From NCBI GenBank assembly GCA_023079485.1, contig CM041083.1, positions 173,717,480 to 173,781,479 of the forward strand: 64,000 bases of DNA. Reading direction: 5' to 3'. Of this stretch, positions 1 through 13,403 are shown piece after piece. Within the stretch, counting starts at the first letter, position 1, and each line of letters starts with the position of its first letter. This DNA comes from Archilochus colubris (taxonomy: Eukaryota > Chordata > Aves > Apodiformes > Trochilidae). Made by a program: the position numbers and the translations under genes. Under the pieces are notes generated by a model. That model had not been told where the DNA came from and did not search any database. It was given only the letters and a program-made list of their open reading frames with translations.

Positions 1-2344
1 CTCTTGCTTTTTGCAGGTCTCTGTTCTACCTAGTACAAGAACAGTGGCATTTATCAGCATACAAAAGGCATGTCAACTCCTACTCTTTTTCTAGATAGCA
101 CTTAGTCTCAAAGTCTCAAAGACACACCACAGATAGTCTTATGATGTATCTCAAGAAAAGGCAGTTCTAAAATAATTATGCAGAGGATGTGTTCTCATGC
201 AAAACAACATATAATCATTAAAGGACCTCCTCTCTTTCCAAGTTGTTTCTTTAAATACTCATTATACAAGCAAATGAGATAAGTGAAGAAGCTAAGAAAA
301 TTATAAGGCGTTATTCCCTGCCTATAATTCTGCTTCCCTGCAGATAAACACATGGCTTCTTCTCTCCAGGCACTGGGTTTCAGCTCCTTAGTTGAATCAG
401 GTTATAATTTTCTCATTTTCGTGTTCATTTCTGACCAAAAACTTATCACTTCACTACTGTTTCTAACTGGATACCTCTCTAAAAACTTTCTACTTTTAAA
501 AGCTACCATTACCTCTTAGAACAGAAGAGCTGAAGTTTTTTGGGAAAATGTTTGTTCTGGTTTGAGCCAGGACAAAACCTATTTTCGTTTTAGTAATTTT
601 ACTTTTCAATGAAGTCTCTAAGTAACTGTGCTTTTTAAAATCAGCAGCATGGTTTTCAGTCAGTGTCTGTTTCTAGGACTGATAACTCTCAATGTCCATA
701 GTTACTGCTGGAGAGTAGAATGTGGGATCAAGGTCACTGCTTGGTTCTGCTGAATTTCTTGTGCACCAGCAAAAAAAAAAAGGGGTAAAAAGGGTCACAG
801 TTGCAACCCTCCTGTGGGGAGAAGTGGACTGAAAAGGTGACACAAAACTGACCAAATGAAGTATTCCTCTCATATGCATCATACCCTGTATAAATCTGGG
901 GGATCACAAAGGTCAAGCTCTCTTTGTTCATGGCCAGCATCCTGGGAGAGCTCTGCCTTTGACCTTGCTTCCTCTGTTCCTGGATCTTTGTGTTCCTGCA
1001 TCCCGATCCCACCTTCCATAGAGTCCAGAAATCCAGACTGGGCCTTTCCTGGGGCCTGCCCTGCAGCCTCAGCAGTGATGTGAGCATTACAGAGGAAGCA
1101 CGATATTGGTTTTGTGTTTTGTCTTTTTTTATAGCTCATTATTTTCTTTTTCACCACTACTGATTTAATTAAAGCTGTACAGCCTAATTTCCAACCCATA
1201 AGTCTCTCTCCCATATGCTCTTTCCTTTCCCTTTCTGGAAAGGGAGAAGGCTTAATAGATGGCATCTATCACTGCTTTTCTCACCCAGCATTAAACCTTG
1301 ACAGTGCTTAATACTACAAGAGATTTCAGAGATTGAAAAAGCTCTAAATCAACACTTATTTGCTGAAGATTGTCACACTGGATCAGACCCATCAGCCTGT
1401 TCCCTACAAAAGTCCTCAATAGCAGCAAAGTTGTTTTCAAAGTGAGACAATCTTGATGACTATATCTACTTTAAGAGATTAGGAGAATGTCACAGTTCAC
1501 AGATCTAGGTGCAGCTGCCTGCCAAATAATAACTCAATTTCAGCACCAAACTCTGCTGCTGTGGAAGATGGGAAAAGCCTTTGGTGTACACTACAACAGG
1601 ATCTTCATCCACGTGATCAGGAAGAGGAAGTTAAATTTGGATACAACTTGTAAAGTTGCAGAAAAAGCACTTTACTACCTCCCTGGATTGCTACTGAATG
1701 AGGACTTAACAGAAGGATGTTCTGTGGACTCCTTATTAAAATGTGTCTTCCCAGTGCAGCCATATGTCCCACTGGGCCTCTTGTACAGCTTGTGTAACAC
1801 TCCACTGAATGTTGCTTTCAATACAGGTGCCCAGTCTCCAGGGTTACAAACAAGCTCTGCAGTGCCCTCATACTCTTCCATGAGTAGAAAAACTACAGGT
1901 TTGCAGCCTACCAAAAAAACCAGGGAATATGGTGATTCTGCTGCTTTTGGAGGAAGAACATTATTTGCCTCAAGTTTGGTTGGTTGTTCTTTTTCACCAA
2001 ATGACAGAAAACAGAACATGAAGAAACCTTCAGAGGTGATCAAACTCGCACCTCTTCCCCAGCTGTCTGGCTGCAGCTAGAAAAGGAGGTAACACAGATA
2101 ATCACCAGTCCTACTATAGCCCTGGGATTACACAGTTATAGACAGCTGGAAGGTATCTATTTCTACAGAAAGCCTTATCTAATTCACCTCCATTAAAGAA
2201 CCAAAGTTTAATGTTGGTTGTGTCACACTAGGGAGCTGGAACCAAATAGCAGAAACTTAGTCAATACAGTATCTCTAAACATAAAAAGTCTTCAGAATTT
2301 TTGATCCATGGTAGAAACAATTACTGGAACTAAATACTGTAGGT
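1..2344. other. DHRS12 intron sequence, nothing recognised
   Basis: Sequence downstream of DHRS12 exon 3. A plus-strand 197-codon open frame (1487-2080) has no recognisable domain, no splice support and ordinary composition. I found no DHRS12 exon 4 (expected motifs around INNAG) here. From 1378 a short piece (actggatcagacccatcagc) resembles an old vertebrate interspersed repeat. Confidence 0.5.
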
Positions 2345-2573
2345 AAATACTTAGGTTGGACATTAGAAAGAATTTCTTTACGGAGAGGGTGATCAGGCAT
2401 TGGAATGGGCTGCCCAGGGAAGTAGTGGATTCTCCATCCCTGGAGATATTTAAAAAGAGACTGGATGTGGCACTCAGTGCCATTGTCTGGTAACTGCAGC
2501 AGTAGTGGATCAAGGGTTGGACTTGATGATCTCTGAGGTCCCTTCCAACCCAGCCAATTCTATGATTCTATGA
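2345..2573 (+). mobile_element. CR1 LINE fragment, 3' end
   Basis: 5'-truncated CR1 starting at gttggacattagaaagaatt and ending with the canonical tail ccttccaaccc...attctatgattctatga. Lies in the DHRS12 intron after exon 3. Confidence 0.92.
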
Positions 2574-3746
2574 CTGTGTTCAAGAGCCAGGTTACCATTT
2601 AAAATGAAGATAGCCCTCCATCCACTGGGGCTTAACCCCAGCAAGCAGTTAAGGCCCACACAACCAGTCACTCACTCCCGACCCAATGCAATGATGGACA
2701 CAACTGGAAGGGTAAAACAGACAAAATTTGTGGGTTGGCATAAAGACAATGTAATAAGTGAAGCAGATCCCTGTGTGCAAAGTAAAATGGGGAATTAATT
2801 CACTATTTCTCAATGTCAGACAGGCATTTAGCAATCCACAGGAAGGCACGGTGTTATCATATGCATCAATGATTTGGAAAGCCAAACATCATAACTGTGG
2901 CTGTCCCTTCCTTCTTCCTCCCTCAGCTTTTATTTCTGAGCATGACATCATACAGCATGGGACATCCCTTGGGTCACCTACCCCAGTCTGTCCTCTCACA
3001 ATGTCTTATGCACTCCCAACCCTCTTGTTGGTGAGGCAATATGAGAACCAGAAAAGCTCTGATGCTGTGCTATTCAGCAATAACTAAACCATGGCTTGTC
3101 AGCACTGTTTCAGTCACAAATCCAAAACAGAGCACTGCAGGAGCTGGCATGAAGAAAATTAACTCTAATAGCCAAAACCATTACACCAAGATAGAAAGAT
3201 GATGATTGTACTTCTCCATAAGCACACCCTCCTGAATAATTAGCAGAAGCAACAGTGACAGCTACAGGGGTATACTGTAGAATGATAAAAAGAATTTGTA
3301 ACAGAAGGGAGGAGGTAAGGAAGAGATATTGTCAGAAAAGGAGATGGAAATAGGACATCACACAGCAAACCTTAACAAATTGAGAGCATGTTATTTAGAC
3401 AGAAAAAACCTTCAACTCCAATGTTTTAAACTTGAAAATGTTGTAAGAGTGTTGCGATGCATTAGCTTTTAAACGCCTCAGCCACATAGTTAGAAATAAT
3501 AAGCAGGACATCACAAAACATATCAACCAGAAAAAATAAAACAGCATCACAGAAAACATCACCTAGTGAAATTAAATCACTTCAAGCCACGTAGATAATA
3601 AACCACTGGATGTTTCCATGTCCGTATGAAAATAGCAAATATGCAATAGCAAAATGACAACACAAAACAAAACATCCCAAAGCCTCTGAGGTCTTTAGTA
3701 TGAACAATGTTCCTAAGAGTAAACAAAATACTGAAAAACAGTTCAC

Positions 3747-3829
3747 CTGATTGCCCGTTTCTGTCACTATTTCATCTCTGGCGACCTCAGCCCGTTCCTT
3801 ATTTCGGCAAACCAGATGAACCGTGCCAC
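3747..3829 (-). CDS. DHRS12: DHRS12 exon 3
   Basis: Acceptor ATCCACCAG|GTGGCACGG and donor CAATCAG|GTGAAC bound an 83-nt exon. It encodes GTVHLVCRNKERAEVARDEI followed by VTETGNQ. This is the SDR beta-2 strand and the following helix, where cofactor preference is set (CRN after the strand). It ends in phase 0; the next exon is outside the window. Confidence 0.94.
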
Positions 3830-6806
3830 CTGGTGGATTTTGACAAGAAACACATTTCAGAATCAATTACTATGGAAGAGGGGCAGGGGGGAGGCATCAG
3901 AAACGAGGGAGGACCAGGAAGTCATGTGCAATTGGCAGTTTCTTGTTTGGAGCTAGCTTTTGATACAATCCAAGTGAAACAAAAAGCCTTTTGTGACTGC
4001 ATTCCAGTTTGCGGGAAATCTTTAGCCTGCAAGTAGCAGTGCCAATGTTGATCAGATGGTCACAAAAACATCACAGGAGCTTCACAGCAGGCAGAATGTT
4101 CCTGAGCTGTGAGCAGCCAACAGTCCCATTTCCCTGTTGCAAAGAGCTGAGCAGTGGCTTTTCATCACTGCTGCTGAAGCTGCAGTGGTCTCAGAAGCTC
4201 CTAAATCTGGGATAATCATACAAATGACACTACCTGATGTTTAATAAAGTTTAACCTTCAGTTGTGTGAAACATATACCATGCATAGAAGGAGCCACAAA
4301 TTGACAGGTACTGGATAGGCACACACAGACCAGAAGGAAAGACAGCCTTTGCCTCAGGAAAATAAATTACATGAGTGAAAGAAAAGGGCAGTGTCCAATG
4401 CTCACCTTTCTGGACATTCTCACAGTGACTGCAGGCTTCACTACCAAAAAGAGCTTTAGTTACAGACCTTAAGACAAGCCATTATGTGTATTTGAAGATG
4501 TTTAGGGAGTTCTCCCAAAACACGGGGGACAGCACAAGTACTGTGTGCAGGTACAAACTGAGCACATGGAAGAAGCAGCTGTCCTGCAAGCTGATCAGGA
4601 ACATTCTCACAGACTACAGTGGAAAACATTAATAAAAAGAGAGGTGGGTTTTGAGGCCTTTGAATATGAAATTTCCTCTTGCTGTTGAGAAGAGAGGGAA
4701 GTTCTGATGTGACCTATGGACTAGGAAAAGGATTTAAATATATTTTCTATGGTAAAGATTGAAATTATATGACCCTAAACAACAGGTGGGAATTGTTGGT
4801 AGGTCCACCAAACTCAAAGTGCAGTTCACAAGGCATACAAGGAAAGGTCAAATCTGCAATACCTGTAAGACACTGATTCAGAGAAAAGCTAACCTGGGCT
4901 AAAGAAATTTTTGTCAAGACCAGCATTATTTACAAACTTCTAAAGTTCTTGAAGGTAAAGGCAATGTGGCCTGGTTACTCTTTTGCTGAGTCTGAATTTC
5001 TTATTTTATTGTCATGGTGTACCTGAAGAGATTCAACAAGAAGCTAGAACTCCAACAGCTGACACTGAGTTTCAGAAGGACATGTGCAAGGACAGGATCA
5101 GAAAGACATTGTTAAGTTATCTTAATTTCTATGCACAGCACTGCCCACTCAAGATACTAGGCAAGCAGTCTGAGCCCCAGGTTGTTCTTTGGGCTCCAAA
5201 CACTAGATATGGTGAACAAATCCTATCCAGATCTGGTCAGATTGACAGCTTGCAAAACCATGTGCCAGCAGGGATGTCCATTTCTGAGCAAAGCCAGGCA
5301 AAGCAATACTTACATAATGTGACTGCATGTAATGGCAGTAGTGAGAACCTGAAATCAGTCACATACTGGCACTGGTGGGGATCGTTAACCCAAAGGCTCT
5401 TTGATGCTACTGATGTTGAATTATTTTAATTTAACCAAGTCATCGCTTTTCTTCTTAAGACAGTTATGAAACCTAAGCAGGCAAAGAGAGAACAAAGAAC
5501 TGCAAGATCCTCTCTTTTATTCTCCCTGCCAAAACTTCTCTATCACTCTTGCACACAAGAAATTATTGTCAGTTCTGAAAGGGATTAGGTTTATACTTCA
5601 CCACTATTTAGTTCCAGTTCACACCATCTCCTTGCTTATAAAGAGCAGCAGAAAAAATGGTTGCATGTAATCAGTTAAAGGGTACAAACTCCAGGTTAAT
5701 ACCATCAAGATCAAGCACAACTACTACAATGGCTTCTTTTGAACTCTCTCATCCCAGCTTAGCAAAGCCAACCGTTTTCTTCCAATGTATGATACATCTC
5801 TAAGTTCTTCAAAACAGTTCAAATTCAGCCAGGCTGCTACTTGTATGGAATCAGCCTGAAACAGACCCGATTTATCACCAACATCCTTAGATGCCACTGT
5901 AACACCGATAGTTTTGGTGAACGTGCATTTTGCAGATCCTCACAATAAATTTTGCTTTGTTATTCCAGTTTTTCACAGCACTGATCATGCTTAAACCTCC
6001 AATCCACACTAAGAGCCCTGTAAAATAACACTCCTGACTCCTCAACTCAGTGAGCTGTGTCTCTGTGTTTGCCTGGAAGGCCAAACCTGCCTCCTTCCAT
6101 CTTCTTGACACTGACCCCTCCGAGCTCCTCCTTACAGCCCACCTCACCTCTCCTCGCTATCTCTTTGGCTGTGGCCTTGCCAATGCCACTGTTTGCGCCG
6201 GTGACCAGAAAACACCTTCCAGCCACGTTCACCTCCACATCATCTGGATTGAAGTGCAGGGAAGCAGCCTCATAGCCACACCTGAACGAAACAAGAGACA
6301 CCTGTGAGAAACTGTTAAGAGAGGACTTACAAAAAAAAATACACAGGGGACGCTTGAAAATCGCTTTCCCCTCAGAGCCCGCCCTCCCCGTGGGATGGGC
6401 CAAAAAGAAGCACCGGTGAGGCTGCAACGAGCTCTGTCGGAACAACTCGAGGTGTTTGCCCACCACACGCCCCAAACTCCCACCTCAGGAGGCGGCCCGG
6501 CTGCAGCACCGGGGCGGGTGCCTGCGAAAGCCCGGGACGGGGCGGGCCCACGCAGCTCCGCGGGGCAGCTCTGACCAACAACTCACTGAAGTTTGCCCCC
6601 TCTGAGAAGGCTTCGAAATCCACCCCCTCGCAATGGTTAAACGCCCCACGGACGCATGGAACTGCGCACAGAACCGCCCCCAGCCCGGCCGCAGTGCCTG
6701 TCCTGCCCCGCCCCACAGTTCGCCGGCGGGGCGGCGGCCCCCACCCCTACCTCGTGTACTCCCGCAGCCCCTTCACGAACCACACGGCGTTGCGGTACCA
6801 GGACAT
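3747..6806 (-). CDS. DHRS12: DHRS12 gene, 5' part (exons 1-3 of a larger gene)
   Basis: Three minus-strand exons splice in frame: 6806-6751 (ATG, 56 nt), 6281-6148 (134 nt) and 3829-3747 (83 nt). They give about 90 residues matching the N-terminus of dehydrogenase/reductase SDR family member 12. Seen: start MSWYRNAVWFVKGLREYTR, then the Rossmann nucleotide-binding motif VTGANSGIGKA (TGxxxGxG) in exon 2, then the second beta strand and helix (TVHLVCRNKERAEVARDEI) in exon 3. Splice phases 2, 1 and 0 agree at every junction. Known: SDR enzymes use NAD(P)H to oxidise or reduce carbonyl or alcohol groups; the physiological substrate of DHRS12 is poorly defined. The catalytic Tyr-x3-Lys part is not here; I found no further exon between 1 and 3746, so it must lie off the left edge. 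The gene is partial because of the window, not because it is broken. Confidence 0.93.
3830..6147 (-). other. DHRS12 intron 2
   Basis: 2.3-kb intron between exons 2 and 3. Open frames at 3582-4215 and 4983-5429 show no domain or homology that I can see. No repeats recognised. Confidence 0.6.
6148..6281 (-). CDS. DHRS12: DHRS12 exon 2 (NAD(P)-binding motif)
   Basis: Acceptor TTTCGTTCAG|GTGTGG and donor GGAGAG|GTGAGG bound a 134-nt exon. It encodes CGYEAASLHFNPDDVEVNV, then GRCFLVTGANSGIGKATAK and EIARRG. The TGxxxGxG cofactor loop is complete, so the cofactor-binding segment looks intact. Confidence 0.95.
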
Positions 6807-6970
6807 GGTGCCGGTGCTGCTGCCGCCGCCGCAACGGTGTCGGCCCCGCCTCTGTCCTTACATAATGCGCCCGGTCGGGCCCTGCCCGCCCTCCGTTAGG
6901 TAAGGGCCGAGGGGCGGCCGCGCCCCGATCTGCCCGCAGCCGCCATGACGGGCGGGACACCACGGGGAGA
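6440..6970 (-). promoter_or_regulatory. CpG-rich promoter region of DHRS12
   Basis: A sharp rise in G+C and CpG density surrounds DHRS12 exon 1, in contrast to the AT-rich sequence on both sides. GC-box-like blocks occur near 6702-6716 (gccccgcccc) and 6841-6854 (cggccccgcctctg), just upstream of the start codon on the minus strand. No convincing TATA box was seen. A CpG-island, housekeeping-type promoter is inferred; the transcription start is probably within about 100 bp upstream of 6806. Confidence 0.75.
6751..6806 (-). CDS. DHRS12: DHRS12 exon 1, coding part
   Basis: ATG at 6806-6804 in a CpG-rich context, 18 codons plus 2 nt, donor ACGAG|GTAGGG. The encoded MSWYRNAVWFVKGLREYTR matches the short conserved N-terminus before the SDR domain. 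This ATG was chosen because it gives that start and the phase-2 end fits exon 2. Confidence 0.92.
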
Positions 6971-7149
6971 GGGGTGCGAGGGCGGGAACTGAGTGTTGGG
7001 GAGGGGAGTGCTGCCTTCCTCCTCCCTCATCCCTCCGCCTCAGGGGCTGGGGGGTAGAATTTCTTTTCTCTTTTAGTTTTCCTCACTTGTTCAGTAGCCA
7101 GCGAGGGCAGGGGGGTGCTCTTTGTGAGACTGTGTCCAATGCAGGGGCC

Positions 7150-7623
7150 CCCAGTGTAAGGGCATGGAGCGGTTTCAGCGAAGCTGGAAGAGGGCCCCGA
7201 AAATGATGAGAGGGCTGGAGCAGCCCTGCTGTGAACACAGACTGAGAGTTGGGGCTGTTCAGCCCGAAAAAGAGAAGGCTCTGAGGAGACCTTATAGTGT
7301 CCTTCCAGTACCTGAAGGGAGCTACAGGAAAGCTGGGAGGGGACTTTTTACAAGGGCATGGAGTGACAGGGTGAGGGGGGATGGCTTCAAGCTAAAAGAG
7401 GGTAGATTTAGGTTACACATTAGGAAGAATTTTTTTGCATGAGGTGAGACGCTGGCACAGGTTGCTCAGAGAAGTTGTGGCTGCCCCCTCCCTGTCAGTG
7501 TTCAAGGCCAGATTGGATGGGGCTCTGAGCAACCTGGTCTGGTGGGAGGTGTCCTTGCCCATGCAGAGGGGTTGGAACTGGGTGATCTTTAAGGTCCCTT
7601 TCAACCCAAACCATTCTATGGTT
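7150..7623 (+). mobile_element. CR1 LINE fragment
   Basis: C-terminal reverse-transcriptase ORF region (for example ttacacattaggaagaattt) through the 3' tail caacccaaaccattctatg. About 350 bp upstream of the DHRS12 start and just outside its CpG-rich promoter. Confidence 0.9.
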
Positions 7624-10600
7624 TCAGCTGCCTGATCCAAGTGCTTCTAGGCAGCCATGGATTTTTCTGAGTGCTGCAATTAGCCCCTGTGGCACAGGAG
7701 ACTGAAATGTAAATGTTTCCCAGGCCACCTGCCTGGGACAGATCCTGCTGACAAACCAAAATGGGGCTGGGAGTGGGGAGCCATGTTTTGGAAATAGGGA
7801 GCACTTCTACAGGACCTGGGACTGCGTCCTCTGTTCTGGAACGCTTTCGAAGATTTGCTTGTGCAGAAACATAAACAACTGTGTTGTGCCATGCCAAGCA
7901 GTATTTTATGTAACAACCCATGAAATTCCCATCTCCTGGTAATGGGATAAAGTCAACCAGTAGGGTACACAAGTGGCCATTGCAGTAGGGGAAATGAAAA
8001 CTGAAACGTGTTTCCAGTTTCTCTGGTATGTGCACTGGAGCTATGAAGCCCAAGAGAATCACTTGGAGATGTACATCTGGACAGCCCATGTCAGCCATGA
8101 GGAAGTTCTTATTATAAATCGTTTGTAAGTACATTAAGGGGCTATGCCTTTACAAAGCTAATTGTGCAAGTAAGATAAATCCATTCATTCTATGTGGTAT
8201 GCAGGGCCACAATCAGAGAAGCTGCTTTGAGAATCCTATCTTAAGTTTTCAAGAGCATAAATTACTTGATTTCAATAGCAGAGTTAGGGCATGGATGGGA
8301 ATATTCTGTCTTTTTTGACCCTATGTTATAGCCTAATACTTTTTTTTTCTAACTTTCATCACTCTGGCAAAGGCCTCATACTAAAGTCTTCCACTTTTTC
8401 AGCATCTTGTGTGACTATTAGGCTCACACCAAAGGTATTACCCACCCTGAAGTGAGGGTGGGAATTCTGCACTGTCTGCTTGTACTGAGTAGTGTGTGTG
8501 AAACACAAGTTTTCAGAGGGCAAAAAGACAGATTTTCATAGCAATAGGCTCTTCCCTCCAGCGAGCATCAAGCTAAGTGTCATACCTTTGTATACCTAAA
8601 TTTTTTTATTCTTTTTAAAACAATTGAATTCATTTAAACCCAGCAGCCCAAGTTGGTTTTAACTGATTTTGTTCTTGGACATGGCTAGGAGGTTTTGACT
8701 GAAGTGTCCTTAAACAATTTGCCTTGATTCTGATACTCAAAATGGAGACTCCTGGCTTAGAAAGGAATAGCTTGGCAATAGTGTGAGTGGCAGAACATTA
8801 TTTCATATTATGGGAAATGAATGGCAGCCCGAGCTACAAATGCATACTATGATGTCTGTAACTATATAATTGTGATCTATAAGAGTCTTGTGATCACCAC
8901 CTACAACCAGTTCACAACCAAAACTGTAAAGCTTAGACTGCTATAATGATGTTAGATAATCACACTTGCTGTGAACAAGGCAGATGTTGTGTACAGGCTG
9001 AGATAATATCCTCTGTTCCCATTCTGAATCCCTTGACCTGCCAGTCCTTCAGCTTCTCCCTTTTTCTCACAGTCTGCCTGGTTACTCTCTTTAAAGCCCA
9101 GCTCAGGGAAAACACGCAGCAGGGGAACACTAGAGAATTATGTGGGCATGGCTGCTGTTTTGAGTATCCAGACAGAAAGCTGCAGTGCTGTCCCACATTT
9201 TTATAGTAGTTGGAAAATGTCTCACCTTGAACTCTGTAACCCACAGGGCATCTCAGTGTGCTGTAAGGAGAACCATAATGTTCCAAGGTGGCTTACCCTA
9301 CTGAATTCTTTACCCTACTGAATTCTTACCCTAGCTGAATTCTTTACAGAAAATGTGGTTTCAGTTTGAAAAGCATTAGCAACCCCCCAAAAAAACCCAA
9401 AAGCCCTGTGGAAGTTTCTGTGAGTAAATAGAAAAAGCCAGGTTCTGCTTTATTCCCTTGTGATTTCCTTGTTTAACCTGTTTATTTCTTAAGCACTCCG
9501 AGTATGGCATAGTACAGGCAAAACTGAATGATGGCTTTGATGTGTTTTATTTGTAGTTTTAAGTCTTTGTTCTTACAGATTGAGAGATACAACCCTGCAG
9601 CCTGCTGACCTCTGAAAGCAAACGGGCAGTTTGCAGAAACACAGGATTCCTTGCAGGCTAAATCATTTGGCCTGTTATCAGCAAGATGCTGGATGGTGAA
9701 GCCCTGAGGTACTAACCAATGTGAGTATGCATGGCAGAAGCTGCCCATGAGTCAAACACAAAAATACATTATGACAGCCAGACAATGGGAGCAGCTCATA
9801 ATATTTTGGTGTTTAAGGAGTAATGGGCAATTACAGCATATTACTCATAGTAACATGAGAGGAGATAAAGTTGTTAGGAAGACATTTTTATGTAGGGCTG
9901 GGAAGCAGTGTCACCCTGGTGCACACAACAGTCTCTGAGAATATTACCTAAATACTGTGGCACTGCTACTATGATGCTGGCCATACCCTTCTAAGAAATG
10001 CCATTTTCAGGAGATTCTGTAAATTATGAGAAATGGTGCCCTTGCTGAAGTGCAACATTCCCTGAGCACGTTCAGCTGAGAAATTTCTCCTTAGAAACGT
10101 TTGCTTTTTCCATAGTGAGGGCCCAAGCTTGTACCCAGAAAGGAATCCTCACAGCACAGTGTTGACACTGTTGTGCATGAATATTTCAGCCATGAAATCT
10201 CTATCTGAACAGCTTCACATCAGAAGCAAGCCATGCACACTCTCCTAATGCCTAGATGTTTCTGCTACCTCATTTCAGCCCCTATGATGTTTTTGTTTTG
10301 TGTTATTCAGGAGGCTGTAGAGATTGTATGGGTGCTCTCTGCTAATCCAGCCATCACAGTCATGAGGCAGCATGTGTTATGTGCAGGAGAAAGGTAAGAC
10401 ATAGTTTTGCTAAGAGTCAGCTGGTACCAATGAAGAGTGTGCCTCACAGCACTCACAGGCAAAGTTTCTGCTCACAGCAAGAGTTTTGGCTGCATGTTGC
10501 ATTTTGTGCTGAATTCCAGTTTGATATACCTAGTTAGCTGGATTAGAATCCATTCTGGGGCTTTGGATATTTGGAAACTTACAGCTTTTTGGTTTTTTTC

Positions 10601-13403
10601 ATGATTGCTACTAGCTTAGCATTAAGTTCCAATAGGACACTGCTCCAACTATGAGGGAATTTTTAAGCAAGAATTTCTTCTCATGGACTGGCAGCCAACA
10701 TCTCAGATAGTTAACACAACCTGATGCATATGTAACCTGGCTTCCCCACTGGAAGTGAGGGGATCAGGAGAGTCACAAGCCTGCTGAGCTCCTGTAATTT
10801 CCTCCATTTGAGCACAGAGCAAAATGGCTTCACCCTAGCTAAGCACAATGCAGTGTTTAATCCTGGGTTAATACCCAACACCCCCTGAGAACTATAACAC
10901 TTGAGGTATATCTACACTGTTGAATAACTCATAGCATATTCCCAGGTCCCGAGCCTCTTGTTGCATATACTAGGCAAACAGTTGTTGATGCCCACTGTCT
11001 TTAAGTATTAAATAGATAACTTTACCCAAAACAAGCTCAAACATTGTCAGGGTGTGTATTTTGCTCAAGGAGTAATTAATTCCCAGGCACAATGGGTAAC
11101 ACTGCACACTTTGGCCTGGCACTGGTGATCCCACTTTCAGGTGTCTGCATAATCCAGTGTAGAAATAGCAGGCATCCATGAATGCAGATAATCTTCAGGG
11201 TAAACATAAATTCTGGACTGCTGTGACTGTGAGTCTCCAGATACTTGGATTTTTCATGTAGTAATGAGTTGAGAATCTTGGCATTTTCTTAAAACAAAAG
11301 AGCTGGTGAAAAATACCTCTCTGGCTCCCAGCTGTAGTAATATGAAAAACACACCTTAGATTTGATCCATCTTTGTGCCTGTCAAAGAGAAGGGGGTTTT
11401 AAGCAGTTTTAATTGCCTCCCAACACAAAAGAAAAGTTGAAAATACTGATTGTTGTTAAGGGCTTTGTGTTTCAGTATGTTTCATATTTTCTTCCCAGGG
11501 GACAGAACTAAAAGCAATTATATATTATACAAGAAATGTAAAAGCAGATTCAAGGCCATCTTGCCAATCTCTTTTTTGTTTTGTTTTTTGCTTGTTTGTG
11601 GGTTTTTTTGTTTTGGTTTGGTATTTTTTGGAGGGGGGAAGGCTAGAATATCTGTCTGAACAACTGGCTCCTTTACTTGCTTTCTACTAGAGATCTGGCA
11701 AGCTATTGTGCATTCTCTCCTTTCCTTGCAGCTACCAATTTTCTAATTAAGTTTCTGTGCCTGCCCTCATTAAATCAATCAGAATGTCACCACTGATTGT
11801 AATGGGAACAGGAGCAGGCTTTAAGGGCCCATTTTACAGAAGATCTCACCATCTTTAATTGGGGCCAGATTTTCAAAGGAAGTGGCAGCCATGTGGAAGC
11901 CACTGTGGCAGTGGGAGCCACTCCCAGCCCTGCATTTGCCATGCTGGCCTCAGCTGTGGATGCAGAACACTTGGCAACTCCAGCTTTAGAAACTAGTGCT
12001 GCTCCAGTGTGTGTAATACCAATTAAGAGCTGTCAGCAGCTTGGGGAGAGGCAGTCAGCACTCTTTCTTTTGCCTCTCTGAAGCAGAGGGTTTGGTGAGT
12101 GGTCTAAAAGGAAAACACCCAGGCCCTGGGGTCTCAGGGATATGTCTGAAGTGCCTTATGCTATTAGCAGGGTCAGAGAAGCAAAAGCTGCTCATCCTGA
12201 ACACAGGGAGGGGTCAGAGTTCTGGTGTGTGTAGTGTTTTTTATGAACAGTAGGAGGGATTTTTGTTGTGTGCTCTTACACCCAAGTCATTGGTAAGTTT
12301 GCCAGCCACTGTCATCAGCAGTTTTGTTTCCAGTGAACAGTCAGGCTCTCCCCAGATCAAATAGCTTTTTTGTTCTCGAGAAACAAATGTGGCAGTAGGC
12401 ACCAGCTCAGCTTCAAGTGCTCCTTTTTACTCAGGGGCAAGTAAAAGGAATCTCTTACTTTGCTCTATCAAAAGCAGAGGTTTGCTCCATCAGCTTTTGA
12501 GGGCCCTGGTCTCTGAGAGCCTGTGGGGCCTCCCAGGGACAGGCACGTCCTTGCAGGAAGGGGGACTGCTGAGTGTCCTCCCTGAGTGAATAGCATTGAC
12601 TGGGAACAGCAGCTAAACCTGCTGCTAACCTAGTGCATCTATATATCTAATAGTTTCTGCATGTTTTAATATGTAACTTTTTAAAATAATAATTTGATTT
12701 TAATCTTTAAATAAATATTTTTTAATCAATAAATCACCAATTTTATTATTCCTATTACTGAAAATTATCTTGGTGTCCTTACAGTAAGCAACATACAGAT
12801 ATGCATACATGTCTGCTGCTGGGCTGTGACAGTAATACAGTTATCTCTAATAATATTTTCTGCAGCTACCCTTTCCACTTCTCATTACTCTTCTGGTGGA
12901 TCTCACTGTTTTTACTGCCAGCTCATGGACAGAGGTGCTCAGGAGCATATTAAGTCAGGTCAGTTCTGCTGTACACTCTTCATTTCTCTTATTTTTCTTA
13001 TTCTTCCTCAAAACTTGTAGCTCATCTGGGTTGAATATTTCAGCCCAGTTGTTACCACCAAGCTGCAGTTTTTATCTTGGATCTAGTAGTATGTATCCAG
13101 CAAGATGTATTTACAAGCAGAGCAATAGACACACCTCAGCTTATATGGTTGACAAACATGGTGTGCAAAGTTTAAAGGAATGGACTGAAGTGTGGTGCCC
13201 ATCAGCAGTGGTAACAGAAACCAAAGAGATGTGTGAAGCTTACCCATGTAAAGCTATGGAGCCAAACCCTGCCCTGCAGATAACCGCCAGACTTATTTAT
13301 TAGAAGTCTTATTTAACCTGTTGTTTGACAAATTATTAAAAAATAAAATAATTTAAAATAATGAAGCAACTTTTCTCATCTCTTCTGAAAATAACTAGAA
13401 TTT
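7624..13403. other. Intergenic, mostly featureless
   Basis: Between the DHRS12 promoter and TMEM272. Apart from the minisatellite at 9.3 kb and a T/G-rich run near 11.56-11.64 kb, I see no gene, RNA gene or repeat that I can name. It becomes very AT-rich near 12.65-12.77 kb. Confidence 0.5.
9291..9347. repeat. Small minisatellite with EcoRI-like units
   Basis: Three tandem copies of an 18-bp unit (taccctactgaattcttt), the last slightly altered to taccctagctgaattcttt. A local slippage duplication. Confidence 0.85.

Noticed and set aside
1487..2080. 197-codon plus-strand open frame
   Set aside because: No domain, no splice context, low-complexity-free but ordinary sequence inside a DHRS12 intron; probably chance.
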